From contig JACPDY010000066.1 of the NCBI GenBank assembly GCA_016183775.1, positions 1 through 50,193 on the forward strand: 50,193 bases of DNA, given 5' to 3'. This document shows, piece by piece, positions 34,711-44,402 of this stretch. Position 1 is the first letter of the stretch. Each line of letters begins with the position of its first letter. Origin of the DNA: Bacteroidota bacterium (GTDB lineage: Bacteria > Bacteroidota > Bacteroidia > JABDFU01). A program made the position numbers and the translations under genes. The notes under the pieces were generated by a model, which did no database searches, was not told where the DNA came from, and saw only the letters and a program-made list of their open reading frames with translations.

Positions 34711-35658
34711 ATGCAATTATTAACTCCCGATAACTGGTCCGACTACGAGTTGCTTGATTGCGGCGAATTTGAAAAGCTGGAGCGTTTTGGTCAATACATC
34801 GTGGTTCGCCCTGAGCCACAGGCTGTATGGGATAAAAACCTTTCGGATAAAGAATGGGAGCGTATGGCACATGTGCGGTTTGTGCCTAAATCGAGCTCGG
34901 CAGGGGAGTGGAAGAAGTTTAAACAAATGCCGGATAGGTGGGGAATCAGTTATCGGTTGTCAGTTGTCGGGAAACAACCGGAGACAAATAACCAACAACC
35001 AACAACCAACAACGTACTTAATTTTCGTTTGGCTTTAACTTCATTTAAACATGTTGGCATTTTCCCCGAGCAAGGTGTTAATTGGGAATATATTTACAAT
35101 ACAATAATTACTATGAAAAACAATACCCTCTCCGAAGGAGAGGGCCGACGGGAGGACAAACCCCGTTTCCTCAATTTATTTGCATACACCGGTGGTGCCT
35201 CGTTGGCCGCGAAAGCGGCAGGGGCTGATGTTACACATGTTGACTCCATTAAACAGGTTGTTACCTGGGCACGTGAAAATATGGAACTATCCAGGCTTGA
35301 TAATATCCGCTGGGTGGTTGAAGATGCGTTGAAATTTGTGAAGCGTGAAGAGAAACGCGGCAACAAGTATAATGGCATTATTCTCGACCCTCCTGCCTAT
35401 GGACATGGCCCGGCAGGTGAAAAATGGAAACTGGAAGACAATATCAATGAAATGATAAAAGGGGTATTGAATCTCCTTGATGAAAAGCAGCATTTCCTTA
35501 TCCTGAATGCATACTCACTTGGGTTTTCATCCATGATCATTGAAAATCTTTTAAAAGAAAAGGCCAAACATAATCTCCAGACAGGAGAATTATATCTGCA
35601 AGCCGATTCCGGCCACAAATTACCTCTGGGAGTTTTCGGACGATTTAAAAACTTTTGA
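34711..35658 (+). CDS. Class I SAM methyltransferase, RlmI/RlmK-like (rRNA large-subunit type), with two in-frame repeat insertions
   Basis: 315 residues. The core motifs are LNLFAYTGGASLAAKAAGADVTHVDS (motif I and acidic strand), VEDALKFVKRE and the catalytic-type ILDPPAYGHGP (DPPxY). This resembles the COG1092 group, where RlmI and RlmK methylate 23S rRNA, but the N-terminal PUA domain is absent, as in many Bacteroidota members; the substrate is therefore unproven. Two stretches look foreign: about 20 residues around VVGKQPETNNQQPTTNN (repeat 34955-35013), and about 12 residues NNTLSEGEGRRED (palindrome 35126-35144). Removing both leaves a continuous family sequence. It is divergent from gltX, 59 bases apart. 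Confidence 0.88.
   Translation: MQLLTPDNWSDYELLDCGEFEKLERFGQYIVVRPEPQAVWDKNLSDKEWERMAHVRFVPKSSSAGEWKKFKQMPDRWGISYRLSVVGKQPETNNQQPTTNNVLNFRLALTSFKHVGIFPEQGVNWEYIYNTIITMKNNTLSEGEGRREDKPRFLNLFAYTGGASLAAKAAGADVTHVDSIKQVVTWARENMELSRLDNIRWVVEDALKFVKREEKRGNKYNGIILDPPAYGHGPAGEKWKLEDNINEMIKGVLNLLDEKQHFLILNAYSLGFSSMIIENLLKEKAKHNLQTGELYLQADSGHKLPLGVFGRFKNF
34955..35013. repeat. AACAACC word repeat inserted in frame in the methyltransferase gene
   Basis: GGTTGTCAGTTGTC at the left and repeated ACCAACAACCAACAACC at the right are roughly complementary, giving a hairpin-forming insert translated as low-complexity residues rich in N, Q and T. Confidence 0.75.
35126..35144. repeat. Perfect palindrome inserted in frame in the methyltransferase gene
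   Basis: CCCTCTCC GAA GGAGAGGG has 8-base perfect arms and a 3-base loop, translated as TLSEGEG. Its style matches the sufS insert. Confidence 0.85.
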
Positions 35659-36020
35659 CATATACCGTTCTCTGCATTATTTCAGCTTTCCCGGCATTTT
35701 TGGATTGAAGCAAAATTTTGATGCAACTTTTTTTCAAGAATCAAGAAATTTCAAAAAACTTACATATCTATTGTCTAATACTTTTTGTGGGGAAACAAAC
35801 TATTATAATTGAAATGGCTCGGATATTACGAGGTTTATTTGTTTTTCTACGCGAAAAAAGTGTATTAAATGAGGCATAATTTTGAGCACAAAGAGGTTTT
35901 GCTTAGAAGACAGTATATTCTACATTTATATAGCAGATATATGTTGGAAATTAACAAAACTGCCACTTATTTCCGAGGAATTTTGTCCTATTCCCCGATT
36001 GATATAAATTGATTTACCCT
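35659..36020. other. Intergenic stretch upstream of the large SprB-repeat gene
   Basis: AT-rich, with no repeat of the families described and no supported gene. It presumably holds the promoter of the large gene; a TAATACTTTTTG near 35779 resembles the -7 consensus with one extra base, which is weak. Confidence 0.4.
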
Positions 36021-39000
36021 GTGAACACACACACAAAGCTACTTGCCGGCATATTATTTCTTTTCCTGGGTTTCAATGTAAAAGCGGATCATACAGCTGC
36101 CATGGAACTGTCATATCGCTGCCTGGGTGGCGGCAAGTATGAGATCAAACTTCACTTTTACCGCGATTGTTCAGGGGCTCCTATGATAAGTTCATATAGT
36201 TCATTTTTGAACCAATATTTTGGTGTGGGCGCTGAGCAAGACATTACCTGGACATCCTCTTGTGGCTCAGGGTCAATTAGGTTTCCAAAACCTACAAATG
36301 TCGATGCAAGTACCAATTATGTAGGGCCGGAAGTTACTTTTCTTTGTCCTACCGGTAAATCAACTTGCAACGGAGGTACTACCCCCGGGTTTCAATATTA
36401 TGAATATGTGGACACCATTACGCTGGCCGGTACATGTAATAATATTACATTCGGTTACGGTAAATGCAATCGCAGTTGTTCAATAAACACCATTATTCTT
36501 CCGTGCTCTTCCTGTGCCTATGTTGATGCATTGCTTAATAATACTCTTGGATGTAACAGCTCGCCTACGTTTTCAAACATCCCGCTTCCGGTAGCTTGTG
36601 TGGGGCAAAAATTTTGTTTTAACCCGGGAGCCATTGATCCGGATGGCGATTCTTTGGTTTATTCATTGATCCCCGCAAGAGGTGGGACTTCCTCTACTCC
36701 CTATTCTAATGTTGTAACATATTCACCTCCTTATTCAGGAACCAATCCTATTGCAACATCGTCCGGCGTAACTATTGATAAAGTTACAGGTGATATTTGT
36801 TTTACTCCTACAACCCAACAAATTGGGGTAATAGCAATCAGGGTGGATGAATACAGGAACAAAGTACTTGTCGGTAATGTTGTCCGTGATATGCAGATAT
36901 ATGTTAAGGCATGTACAAATAATATTCCTACTCTTTCAGGAGTCAACAATACCAGTAGTTATTCAATAACAGCTTGTAAGGGCAGTCCGCTTTGCTTCGA
37001 TATTTTCAGTACAGATGCTGATGCAAGTCAGAACCTGACAATAACCTGGAACAATGGTATTCCGGCCGGCACGTTTACCTCAAGCGGAGGCCCGCGTCCT
37101 ACCGGGACTTTTTGCTGGACCCCTACTGCTACAGATGTAAGAACAGCACCCTATATATTTACTGTGAATGTAAAGGATGATAATTGTCCCGGTGTTGGTA
37201 TCCAGACATTTTCTTATAAGGTCTATGTCAGCAATTGTGTAGGCCCTCAGGTAAGCGTTGCCGGCAGTTCGGTTTGCAGCGGCGGATGTACAAATTTGAC
37301 TGCAACGACCAGTTCTGGGGTCAGTCCGTATACTTTTAACTGGAGTTCCGGGGGTGGAACTCCTACAATAAACGTTTGCCCTGTAGCGGCCACTGCATAC
37401 ACTGTAACTGTAACTGACAATACGGGAGCCACGAAAACCGGCGTAGTGAATGTCAGCATTAACCCAACAACCACTTTAACAACAACTATAACAAACGTAG
37501 GTTGCCCCGGAGGAACAAACGGAACCGCCACAGGGATTGCTACAGGGGGAACGGCTCCTTATTCATATTCATGGAGTTCAGGATCCACCTCAGCTACCGC
37601 TTCAAACCTTGTTCCGGGTACATATACCGTAACCAGTACCGATTCGAAGGGCTGTATCAAAACCGCGACAGCTATGGTGGATCAGCCAACGGCTATAACA
37701 CTTACTCCCAATTCCGGAGCTGCCGGCTGCGGAACTTCAAATGGCAGCGCAAGTATAGCTGTCAGCGGCGGAACGGGTCCGTTTACATATACCTGGAGTA
37801 ATGGTGGTGCTGCACAAACTATCAGTGGCGCGGGAGCGGGCTCTTATACTGTTACGGTTATTGATTCAAAAGGGTGTACAAAGTCAGCTGTGGCTGCGGT
37901 AAGCAACAGCCCCTCTCCTGCAATAAATAGTTTGACAGGAAACGCTTTGCAATGCAGCAGCGGAAGTAATGGTTCCTCATCAGTAGCAGCATCCGGCGGA
38001 ACGGGACTGTTGACTTACAACTGGAGCAATGGAGTTTCTGGCACAACCACAATAACAGGATTAACTGCCGGAACCTACGTTGTAACAGTAACGGATGCAA
38101 ATGGCTGCCTTGCAGTAAGTACAGTTGCCATTACAAGTCCTCCGGCGATGGTTACAAACCTTGTTCCTGTTTCCGCTGCATGCGGGTCATCGAACGGAAA
38201 AGTGAGTGTATCTGTTAGTAGTGGCGGTACAGGCCCATTTACATATAACTGGAACAATGGAGGAACTGCACAAACTGTTTCGGGACTTGCACCTGCAATA
38301 TATACTCTAACTGTTACTGATGCTAATGGCTGTACTAAAACGGATGCCGTTACAGTAAATAACATTACCGGTGGAACAGTAAGTGCGACTGCACAAGCGA
38401 ACGTAAGCTGTAATGGAGGTAGTAATGGAAGTATCACAGCAACCGTTTCAGGAGGAACGCCTAATTATTCTTACTCATGGAGTAATACCTCGACAACTCA
38501 GACTGCAAATAACTTAACTGCCGGAACATATACGGTTACAACAACGGATGCCAGTGGCTGCAGTTCAACAAGCAGTGTTACTATTACTGAACCCATTGCT
38601 TTAACGGCGAATACATCTTCTTCCCCTGCTACCTGTGGTACTGCCAATGGAAGTGCCAGTGTTACAGCCGGTGGCGGTAGCGGTTCGTTTCAATTCAACT
38701 GGACAGGCGGTTTCACGGGACAGGTTGCTTCGGGATTAATTGCCGGTTCATATACAGTTACAATTGCCGATGCCGGAAATTGTACAATAACAGCTGTGGC
38801 GATAATCAGCAATACCGGCACAGGGAATGTTACAACAGCCGTGCAGTCTAATATAAGCTGTAGTGGAGGAAATAATGGAAGTGCAACTGCAAGTATTACC
38901 GGAGGAACACCAGGTTTCACGTACTCATGGAGCAGTGGCGGAACAGGTCAAACCGCTGATAATCTTATAAAAGGAATTTTTACAGTAACAGTTACTGATG

Positions 39001-41189
39001 CCAGCAGCTGCCAGGTAATAAGCACAGTGGAGATCACTGAGCCAACAAGTATAACAGCTAATGTTACTCCTGTGCCAGCTTCATGCGGATTGTCCAATGG
39101 CAGTGCAAGCGTTAATCCGGGTGGTGGTACCGGAACGTTCTCATACAGCTGGTCTGCTCCCGGTGGGACCGGACAAACCATTTCGGGACTTGCTCCGGCA
39201 ATATATACCGTTACAGTTACCGATGCAAATAGTTGCTCGTTAACAACAACAGTAACGATCATCAGCAATGCCTCTCCTTCAATCACCAACTTGTCGGGCA
39301 CCAACCTGTTGTGCAATGGAAACAGCAGCGGCTCCGTTACAGTAACTGCGTCCGGAGGCACCGGAACACTGACCTATTCATGGAGCAATACGTCATCAGG
39401 AGGTACTTCCATTACAGGCCTTGCTGCAGGAACATATAGTGTTATCGTTGCTGATGCCAATGGTTGTACTGCTATAAGTGCAGTTGCTATTACGGAACCT
39501 CCGGTATTAAACCCGCCGACATTTACAACAACCAATGCCAATTGCGGCGTAAATGATGGGTCGGCCACTGCAACTGTTTTGGGCGGGACGGGAAGTTTAA
39601 CTTATAATTGGAGCAATAGTTCAACAACTGCTGCGGTAAATAACCTCGCAACAGGAAGCTATACGTTGACTGTTACTGATGCAAATGGATGTACAAATTC
39701 TTCTGTTGCAAATGTTAGTAATAGCGGAGGTCCAACCATAACATCGGTCACCCCCACTGATCTGTTATGCAATGGAGGAGGAACAGGTTCGGCAGTGGTA
39801 ATAATCAGTAATGGCACAGCTCCGTATACATACAGATGGAGTACAGGAGCGACATCTGTTACAACAGGTACCCAATCTGGTATCAGTAATTTACAATCCG
39901 CCACTTATACTGTAACAGTGAAAGATGCTAAAAATTGTCAGATCATAACAACCGTTGCAATTACCGAGCCTACTGCAATAACCACTACATTTATAACCAG
40001 TGATGCAGCCTGTGGACAAAGTAATGGTTCCATTACGGCAACTTCAACCGGTGGCACAGGATCATTGATCTATTCGTGGAGTAATGGAAGCACCGGGCAA
40101 ACTGCAAATAATCTGATTGCCGCTACATATACAGTGGTTGTGACCGATGCGAACAATTGTGCCCGATCGGCGGTTGCAAGTGTAGTTAATGTTGGCGCCC
40201 CAACGGCTAATACTTCTGTTGTGTCATCAATAAACTGCAATGGAGATACCGGCTCTGTAAATGTAACTGTAAGTGGCGGAACTGGTCCTTATACATACAG
40301 TTGGAGCAATGGCAGCAGTTCTGTTACCTCAGCTTTGCAATCTACGATCAGCGGGGTGCAAGCGGCAAGTTATACTGTAACAGTAACAGACAGTAAAAAC
40401 TGTATTACTATTGCCTCCGAAATCCTTACAGAACCGTCGATACTTGACATAACTACATCAAGTACTCCTGCCGAGTGCGGGAAGAATAACGGTTCAGTTT
40501 CGGTTATTGCAACAGGTGGAAGTGGTGGATATACCTATATCTGGTCCTCCCCGGCCGGACCGGGTCAGACAATAAATAGCCTGGTTTCTGCAATTTATAC
40601 TGTAACAGTAACTGACAGCAAAGGCTGCACTACGAGCTCTGTTTCAACGGTTGGTGATTCAACTTTTACCATTCTCACCAATATTCCTGCAAAACAAACT
40701 ATTACGGCCGGAGCAAGTATATACATGCTTGTAAGCGGAGGGGTAACTTATACCTGGACCCCTTCAGGGGGTCTTTCGTGTACAAATTGTCCTAACCCTG
40801 TAGCGACCCCTATGACATCCACTATTTACACGCTTTCAGCTACTGATGCAGGAGGATGCACTGTAGTGGTTATGTTCAGCATAACTGTTACACCGCCTTG
40901 TGTAGGCGATGATGCAGATGTATTTGTGGCAAACATATTTTCGCCAAACAATGATGGGAAGAACGACGTATTATATATTCAGGGCAATAGCCTTGCAAAT
41001 ATTTATTGGGCTATATATGACCGTTGGGGAAATCTGTTATTTGAGGCTTTTGATCAGGCGCATGGATGGGATGGAACCAAAAAAGGTAACGCAATGGATG
41101 CCGGTACTTATGTCTACTACCTGAAAGCCACCTGCTCAAAAACCAATACTGAAGTGAAACTTAAGGGGAATGTGACTATTTTGAAGTGA
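36021..41189 (+). CDS. Large cell-surface protein with 14 SprB-type repeats and a gliding-associated C-terminal domain
   Basis: 1722 residues from the GTG at 36021 (MNTHTKLLAGILFLFLGFNVKADH, a signal peptide); a TTG four codons earlier is the alternative. Residues about 25-420 form a cysteine-rich N-terminal region and Ig-like parts. From about 490 to 1545 lie 14 repeats of the SprB type (NGSxxxxxxGGTxxYxYxWSNG... TYTVTVTDxxGC). They alternate strictly between an A form (CNGGxxGS, usually ending ITEP) and a B form (CGxxNGS, ending without ITEP), so the real unit is about 150 residues, seven times over. The end, from about 1631 (VANIFSPNNDGKND, IYDRWGNLLFE, GTYVYYLKA), is the T9SS type B C-terminal domain. 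It is expected at the cell surface as an adhesin or gliding component. Confidence 0.92.
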   Translation: MNTHTKLLAGILFLFLGFNVKADHTAAMELSYRCLGGGKYEIKLHFYRDCSGAPMISSYSSFLNQYFGVGAEQDITWTSSCGSGSIRFPKPTNVDASTNYVGPEVTFLCPTGKSTCNGGTTPGFQYYEYVDTITLAGTCNNITFGYGKCNRSCSINTIILPCSSCAYVDALLNNTLGCNSSPTFSNIPLPVACVGQKFCFNPGAIDPDGDSLVYSLIPARGGTSSTPYSNVVTYSPPYSGTNPIATSSGVTIDKVTGDICFTPTTQQIGVIAIRVDEYRNKVLVGNVVRDMQIYVKACTNNIPTLSGVNNTSSYSITACKGSPLCFDIFSTDADASQNLTITWNNGIPAGTFTSSGGPRPTGTFCWTPTATDVRTAPYIFTVNVKDDNCPGVGIQTFSYKVYVSNCVGPQVSVAGSSVCSGGCTNLTATTSSGVSPYTFNWSSGGGTPTINVCPVAATAYTVTVTDNTGATKTGVVNVSINPTTTLTTTITNVGCPGGTNGTATGIATGGTAPYSYSWSSGSTSATASNLVPGTYTVTSTDSKGCIKTATAMVDQPTAITLTPNSGAAGCGTSNGSASIAVSGGTGPFTYTWSNGGAAQTISGAGAGSYTVTVIDSKGCTKSAVAAVSNSPSPAINSLTGNALQCSSGSNGSSSVAASGGTGLLTYNWSNGVSGTTTITGLTAGTYVVTVTDANGCLAVSTVAITSPPAMVTNLVPVSAACGSSNGKVSVSVSSGGTGPFTYNWNNGGTAQTVSGLAPAIYTLTVTDANGCTKTDAVTVNNITGGTVSATAQANVSCNGGSNGSITATVSGGTPNYSYSWSNTSTTQTANNLTAGTYTVTTTDASGCSSTSSVTITEPIALTANTSSSPATCGTANGSASVTAGGGSGSFQFNWTGGFTGQVASGLIAGSYTVTIADAGNCTITAVAIISNTGTGNVTTAVQSNISCSGGNNGSATASITGGTPGFTYSWSSGGTGQTADNLIKGIFTVTVTDASSCQVISTVEITEPTSITANVTPVPASCGLSNGSASVNPGGGTGTFSYSWSAPGGTGQTISGLAPAIYTVTVTDANSCSLTTTVTIISNASPSITNLSGTNLLCNGNSSGSVTVTASGGTGTLTYSWSNTSSGGTSITGLAAGTYSVIVADANGCTAISAVAITEPPVLNPPTFTTTNANCGVNDGSATATVLGGTGSLTYNWSNSSTTAAVNNLATGSYTLTVTDANGCTNSSVANVSNSGGPTITSVTPTDLLCNGGGTGSAVVIISNGTAPYTYRWSTGATSVTTGTQSGISNLQSATYTVTVKDAKNCQIITTVAITEPTAITTTFITSDAACGQSNGSITATSTGGTGSLIYSWSNGSTGQTANNLIAATYTVVVTDANNCARSAVASVVNVGAPTANTSVVSSINCNGDTGSVNVTVSGGTGPYTYSWSNGSSSVTSALQSTISGVQAASYTVTVTDSKNCITIASEILTEPSILDITTSSTPAECGKNNGSVSVIATGGSGGYTYIWSSPAGPGQTINSLVSAIYTVTVTDSKGCTTSSVSTVGDSTFTILTNIPAKQTITAGASIYMLVSGGVTYTWTPSGGLSCTNCPNPVATPMTSTIYTLSATDAGGCTVVVMFSITVTPPCVGDDADVFVANIFSPNNDGKNDVLYIQGNSLANIYWAIYDRWGNLLFEAFDQAHGWDGTKKGNAMDAGTYVYYLKATCSKTNTEVKLKGNVTILK

Positions 41190-41259
41190 TAGCAAAGAAC
41201 ACTTCGTTTCCATTTCTATAACGATTAGTAACGAGTATTCTTGCCCCTCGGGAAAACCT

Positions 41260-44200
41260 CTAATCAATAACTACCTTTTTAACTGAGCGGTAATTATTGC
41301 TTCGTACTTCAGCAAAGTACAAGCCTGCTGCAAGGCTGGAAATATTAAATGTAATTTTCTGTTGATTCTTTTCCGGCGTAAATTTCATAATATCCATGCC
41401 AAGGTAATTTCTAATGGCTACATATGGTTGATCAGCAGCTAACAATTCCGACCATTCAATATTCAAATCAGAGTTAGCTGGGTTTGGATATACTTTAACG
41501 GCACCATTAGCTTCGTGCTCCTTAATACCAATAATGGCAGGAAGATTATCTTTAATATTGCTTCGTGAGTTATTAACAGTTTTGGTAGTAAACAACTCGA
41601 TGTTATTTTCTTTCCCTTTTGTTACAAAAGTAGGAGTGCATACAATCCCCCATTGAGTTGCCACGCGCCATTTCCCGTTCGGATAACTTGCGTGAGCCGG
41701 ATCAACCAATGTATTTTGTGTACCGCTGATGCTTGCAATCGAGTTCCAGCTGCCTGTGCCGTTGTCATCCCGCAATAATAAATAATTACTTACAGGATTG
41801 GCAGTTGATTCAATCGTATATCCCGGATTCCACGAAAACTGGCCATTCCCATTATAAACAATGTAAATAGTATTATGGTAATGACTTAACTGGCTATATC
41901 CGCCGCAAGTGTCTTTGTATTGGATCTTGTAACGATATGTGCCTTTGTTGGGGTCGCCGTTAGCTAATGGGATCGTATACCTGGTTCTGACTGTATCAAC
42001 AAAAAAACTTGAATCCGTATAAGCAAGGGTTGCAATAGTTTTATATGTGTTAGTTGATACTTCCCTGTAAACAATGAATGAATCTACAATCCCTCCGGCA
42101 AAAGGAGTTTTGTCCCAATAAATGACATTGTATTGAGAGAGACTGTCCGTAGTCACCAAACATATTTGGGGCGGTCCGAATGGAGAGCATGAAGTCGTCA
42201 CATTCTTGCATATTTTATCATCACCGCAGGAGTTGGTAACATTCAGGCAAACATTATAAGTTCCGGGAGTATTGTATTTAATGGAAGGACTTATCTGGTT
42301 TGATGCATATCCGTTTCCGAAAGTCCAGTAAAAGCGGTCGCCATTCAGGCTGGAATTAATAAAATTAGCAGTCAATAAAGAGTCATAAAAAATAAAGTCG
42401 GCTGTTGGAGCAACACATACACTCACTTCTTCGCAAATGCTGTCTTTCCCGCAACCATTGGTCGCTACCAGGCAAACAGTATAAACATCGGTTACAGGAA
42501 ATTTATGAGTAGGATTTTTAAGTAAGCTGGTTTTGCCATCGCCAAAATTCCACTTATAGGAGATAGCGCTGGTAGAATTATTCTCAAATTGAACAGATAA
42601 CCCATCAGCATTAAAGCTGTAGGAAGGCACAGGTAATGCGCAGGCTATAGTTAAAGAATGAGTGATAGAGTCTTTCCCGCAGGCATTACTTACAACCAGT
42701 TTAACAGTATACGTTCCCGATGCGTTATAGGTGTAATTAGGAGACTGTTGATTAGAAATCCCGCCATCGCCAAAATACCAGTTAACATTCGCTGCATTTG
42801 TACTTTGATTGTTAAAATAAGCGGTTAATCCGTTTAATGATGAAGAAAACTGTGCATAAGGGATAGCGCAGGTAACATTCACGGTACTGCAATAGCTGCT
42901 GCTGCCGCAACCATTATTTGCGGTTACACATACTGTATAAATACCGGTAGCGTAATAAGTATGTTGCGGTGCGGTGCCGGTTGAAGTAAAGCCATCTCCA
43001 AAATCCCAGGAATATGTAGTGGCTCCGGACGAGTAATTGTTTACACCAACCGTTAATTGGTTTATAGATGGGGTAAAGTAGGCCGAAGGAGGCGTGCAGC
43101 TGAAATTAATTGTCTTGTATACAGTGTCATTTCCGCAAGGGTTATAGGCAATCAGGCATATATTAAAAATGCCGCCGTATGCATAAGTGTGGGATGTATC
43201 TTTACTTGTACTGGTGCTATCATCGCCAAATCTCCATAAGTAGCCATAGGCATTTGTAGAAGAGTTGGTAACTGTAACAGTATTGCCGCTTACACTGGCA
43301 GTAAAGCCAGCAACAGCAGGAGCATTACAAACATCAAATTTTCGTGTTTCATTCAGTCCCCATACATTTTTGCTGTCTTTTACACGTATGGTAAGTTTAT
43401 GTGTCTGCCCGGCTGTTAGTCCGGAGGCAACAATTATGTTTTTTATAGTTGTGCTGTCGCCGGGTGTAAAACCAAGAATTGCGGTAGCTTTCCCAACACC
43501 GGGATCCGTATCATTGAAAAAATATTCGGCTGCAACAACCTGTGCATTTGCCGGAGTAACCGGAGAAGCAATATAGAATGACCGGGCTTCATTCATGCTC
43601 CATTTACCATTATCATCACGAAAACGATAATACAGGATATGAAAACCCTGTGTTAAAGCGACAGGGATAGTTGTAATTATAGAAGCCGAATCTCCGGCAG
43701 TGATAGTGGCGACCGTGGCATTACCTTGTCCGGGATCAGTATCAAAAAAATATTCGGCTTTAGTTACTTGTGTTGCAGGAGCCTGGGGAAGAGCGGAAAT
43801 ATAAAATGCCCGTGCCTCATTTAAACTCCACACATTATTGTCGTCGCGAAAACGGGTTATAAGCTTATGAAAACCAGCTGATAAGGAACCTGTAGGAACA
43901 GTTGATGAAAGAGTTGTGGAATCGCCAGGGGTGATGCTAAGCACTGTGCCGTTACCCTTTCCGGGGTCGGTATCAAAAAAGTACTCGGCCGCGTTGACTA
44001 TAGTGGCGCTGGGAGTTGGCGAAGAACTTACATAAAATGCCCGTGCTTCATTCAGACTCCATACCCCGGTAGTATAACGAAAGCGCATACCCAGTTTGTG
44101 AAATCCCGCTGATAGACTGTTTATTGGAATTGCTGAACTCAGCATAACAGAGTCGCCTGTTGTTACGCTAATACTTGTAGCATTGCCCTGGCCGGGATCC

Positions 44201-44292
44201 GTATCAAAAAAGTATTCACCGCTGGTTATTTGCTGAGAAAAAAGGCAAACCGAAAAACTAAATAATGCAATGGTGTATATAATTCGTTTCAT
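41260..44292 (-). CDS. Secreted T9SS protein with four N-terminal repeats and about five PKD domains
   Basis: 1010 residues. A signal peptide ends near residue 20. Residues 26-322 are four copies, about 77 residues each, of a unit that begins EYFFDTDPGxGNxT and ends with W-[SG]-[LM]-NEARxFYI; I do not know a named domain for it. About 326-690 are five PKD domains (YLWRFGDDS, YSWDFGDG, VNWYFGDGG, YKWNFGDG, FYWTFGNG). An FN3-like region and a T9SS type A sorting domain (VYPNPANSDLNIEW, AGLYFAEV) follow. It should be exported over the outer membrane. Its 3' end faces the SprB-repeat gene. Confidence 0.9.
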   Translation of the reverse strand: MKRIIYTIALFSFSVCLFSQQITSGEYFFDTDPGQGNATSISVTTGDSVMLSSAIPINSLSAGFHKLGMRFRYTTGVWSLNEARAFYVSSSPTPSATIVNAAEYFFDTDPGKGNGTVLSITPGDSTTLSSTVPTGSLSAGFHKLITRFRDDNNVWSLNEARAFYISALPQAPATQVTKAEYFFDTDPGQGNATVATITAGDSASIITTIPVALTQGFHILYYRFRDDNGKWSMNEARSFYIASPVTPANAQVVAAEYFFNDTDPGVGKATAILGFTPGDSTTIKNIIVASGLTAGQTHKLTIRVKDSKNVWGLNETRKFDVCNAPAVAGFTASVSGNTVTVTNSSTNAYGYLWRFGDDSTSTSKDTSHTYAYGGIFNICLIAYNPCGNDTVYKTINFSCTPPSAYFTPSINQLTVGVNNYSSGATTYSWDFGDGFTSTGTAPQHTYYATGIYTVCVTANNGCGSSSYCSTVNVTCAIPYAQFSSSLNGLTAYFNNQSTNAANVNWYFGDGGISNQQSPNYTYNASGTYTVKLVVSNACGKDSITHSLTIACALPVPSYSFNADGLSVQFENNSTSAISYKWNFGDGKTSLLKNPTHKFPVTDVYTVCLVATNGCGKDSICEEVSVCVAPTADFIFYDSLLTANFINSSLNGDRFYWTFGNGYASNQISPSIKYNTPGTYNVCLNVTNSCGDDKICKNVTTSCSPFGPPQICLVTTDSLSQYNVIYWDKTPFAGGIVDSFIVYREVSTNTYKTIATLAYTDSSFFVDTVRTRYTIPLANGDPNKGTYRYKIQYKDTCGGYSQLSHYHNTIYIVYNGNGQFSWNPGYTIESTANPVSNYLLLRDDNGTGSWNSIASISGTQNTLVDPAHASYPNGKWRVATQWGIVCTPTFVTKGKENNIELFTTKTVNNSRSNIKDNLPAIIGIKEHEANGAVKVYPNPANSDLNIEWSELLAADQPYVAIRNYLGMDIMKFTPEKNQQKITFNISSLAAGLYFAEVRSNNYRSVKKVVID

Positions 44293-44402
44293 CAGTCTTG
44301 TTTTAAATACAATATTAATGTAAGAGAACGCTTTTAACTAAGCATCTGCCGTAAATCAACAATTTAAAAATCAGAATAAAGCATGCTGCTTTATTTATTC
44401 TA

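Noticed and set aside
37247-39904. Several minus-strand open frames opposite the SprB-repeat gene
   Set aside because: They are rich in V, P and T from antisense reading of the repeats and keep the same period; shadows.
37503-40660. Regular DNA repeats that could suggest a CRISPR or satellite array
   Set aside because: The period (about 225 or 450 bases) is set by protein domains, the frame is kept throughout, and no short identical repeats with spacers exist.
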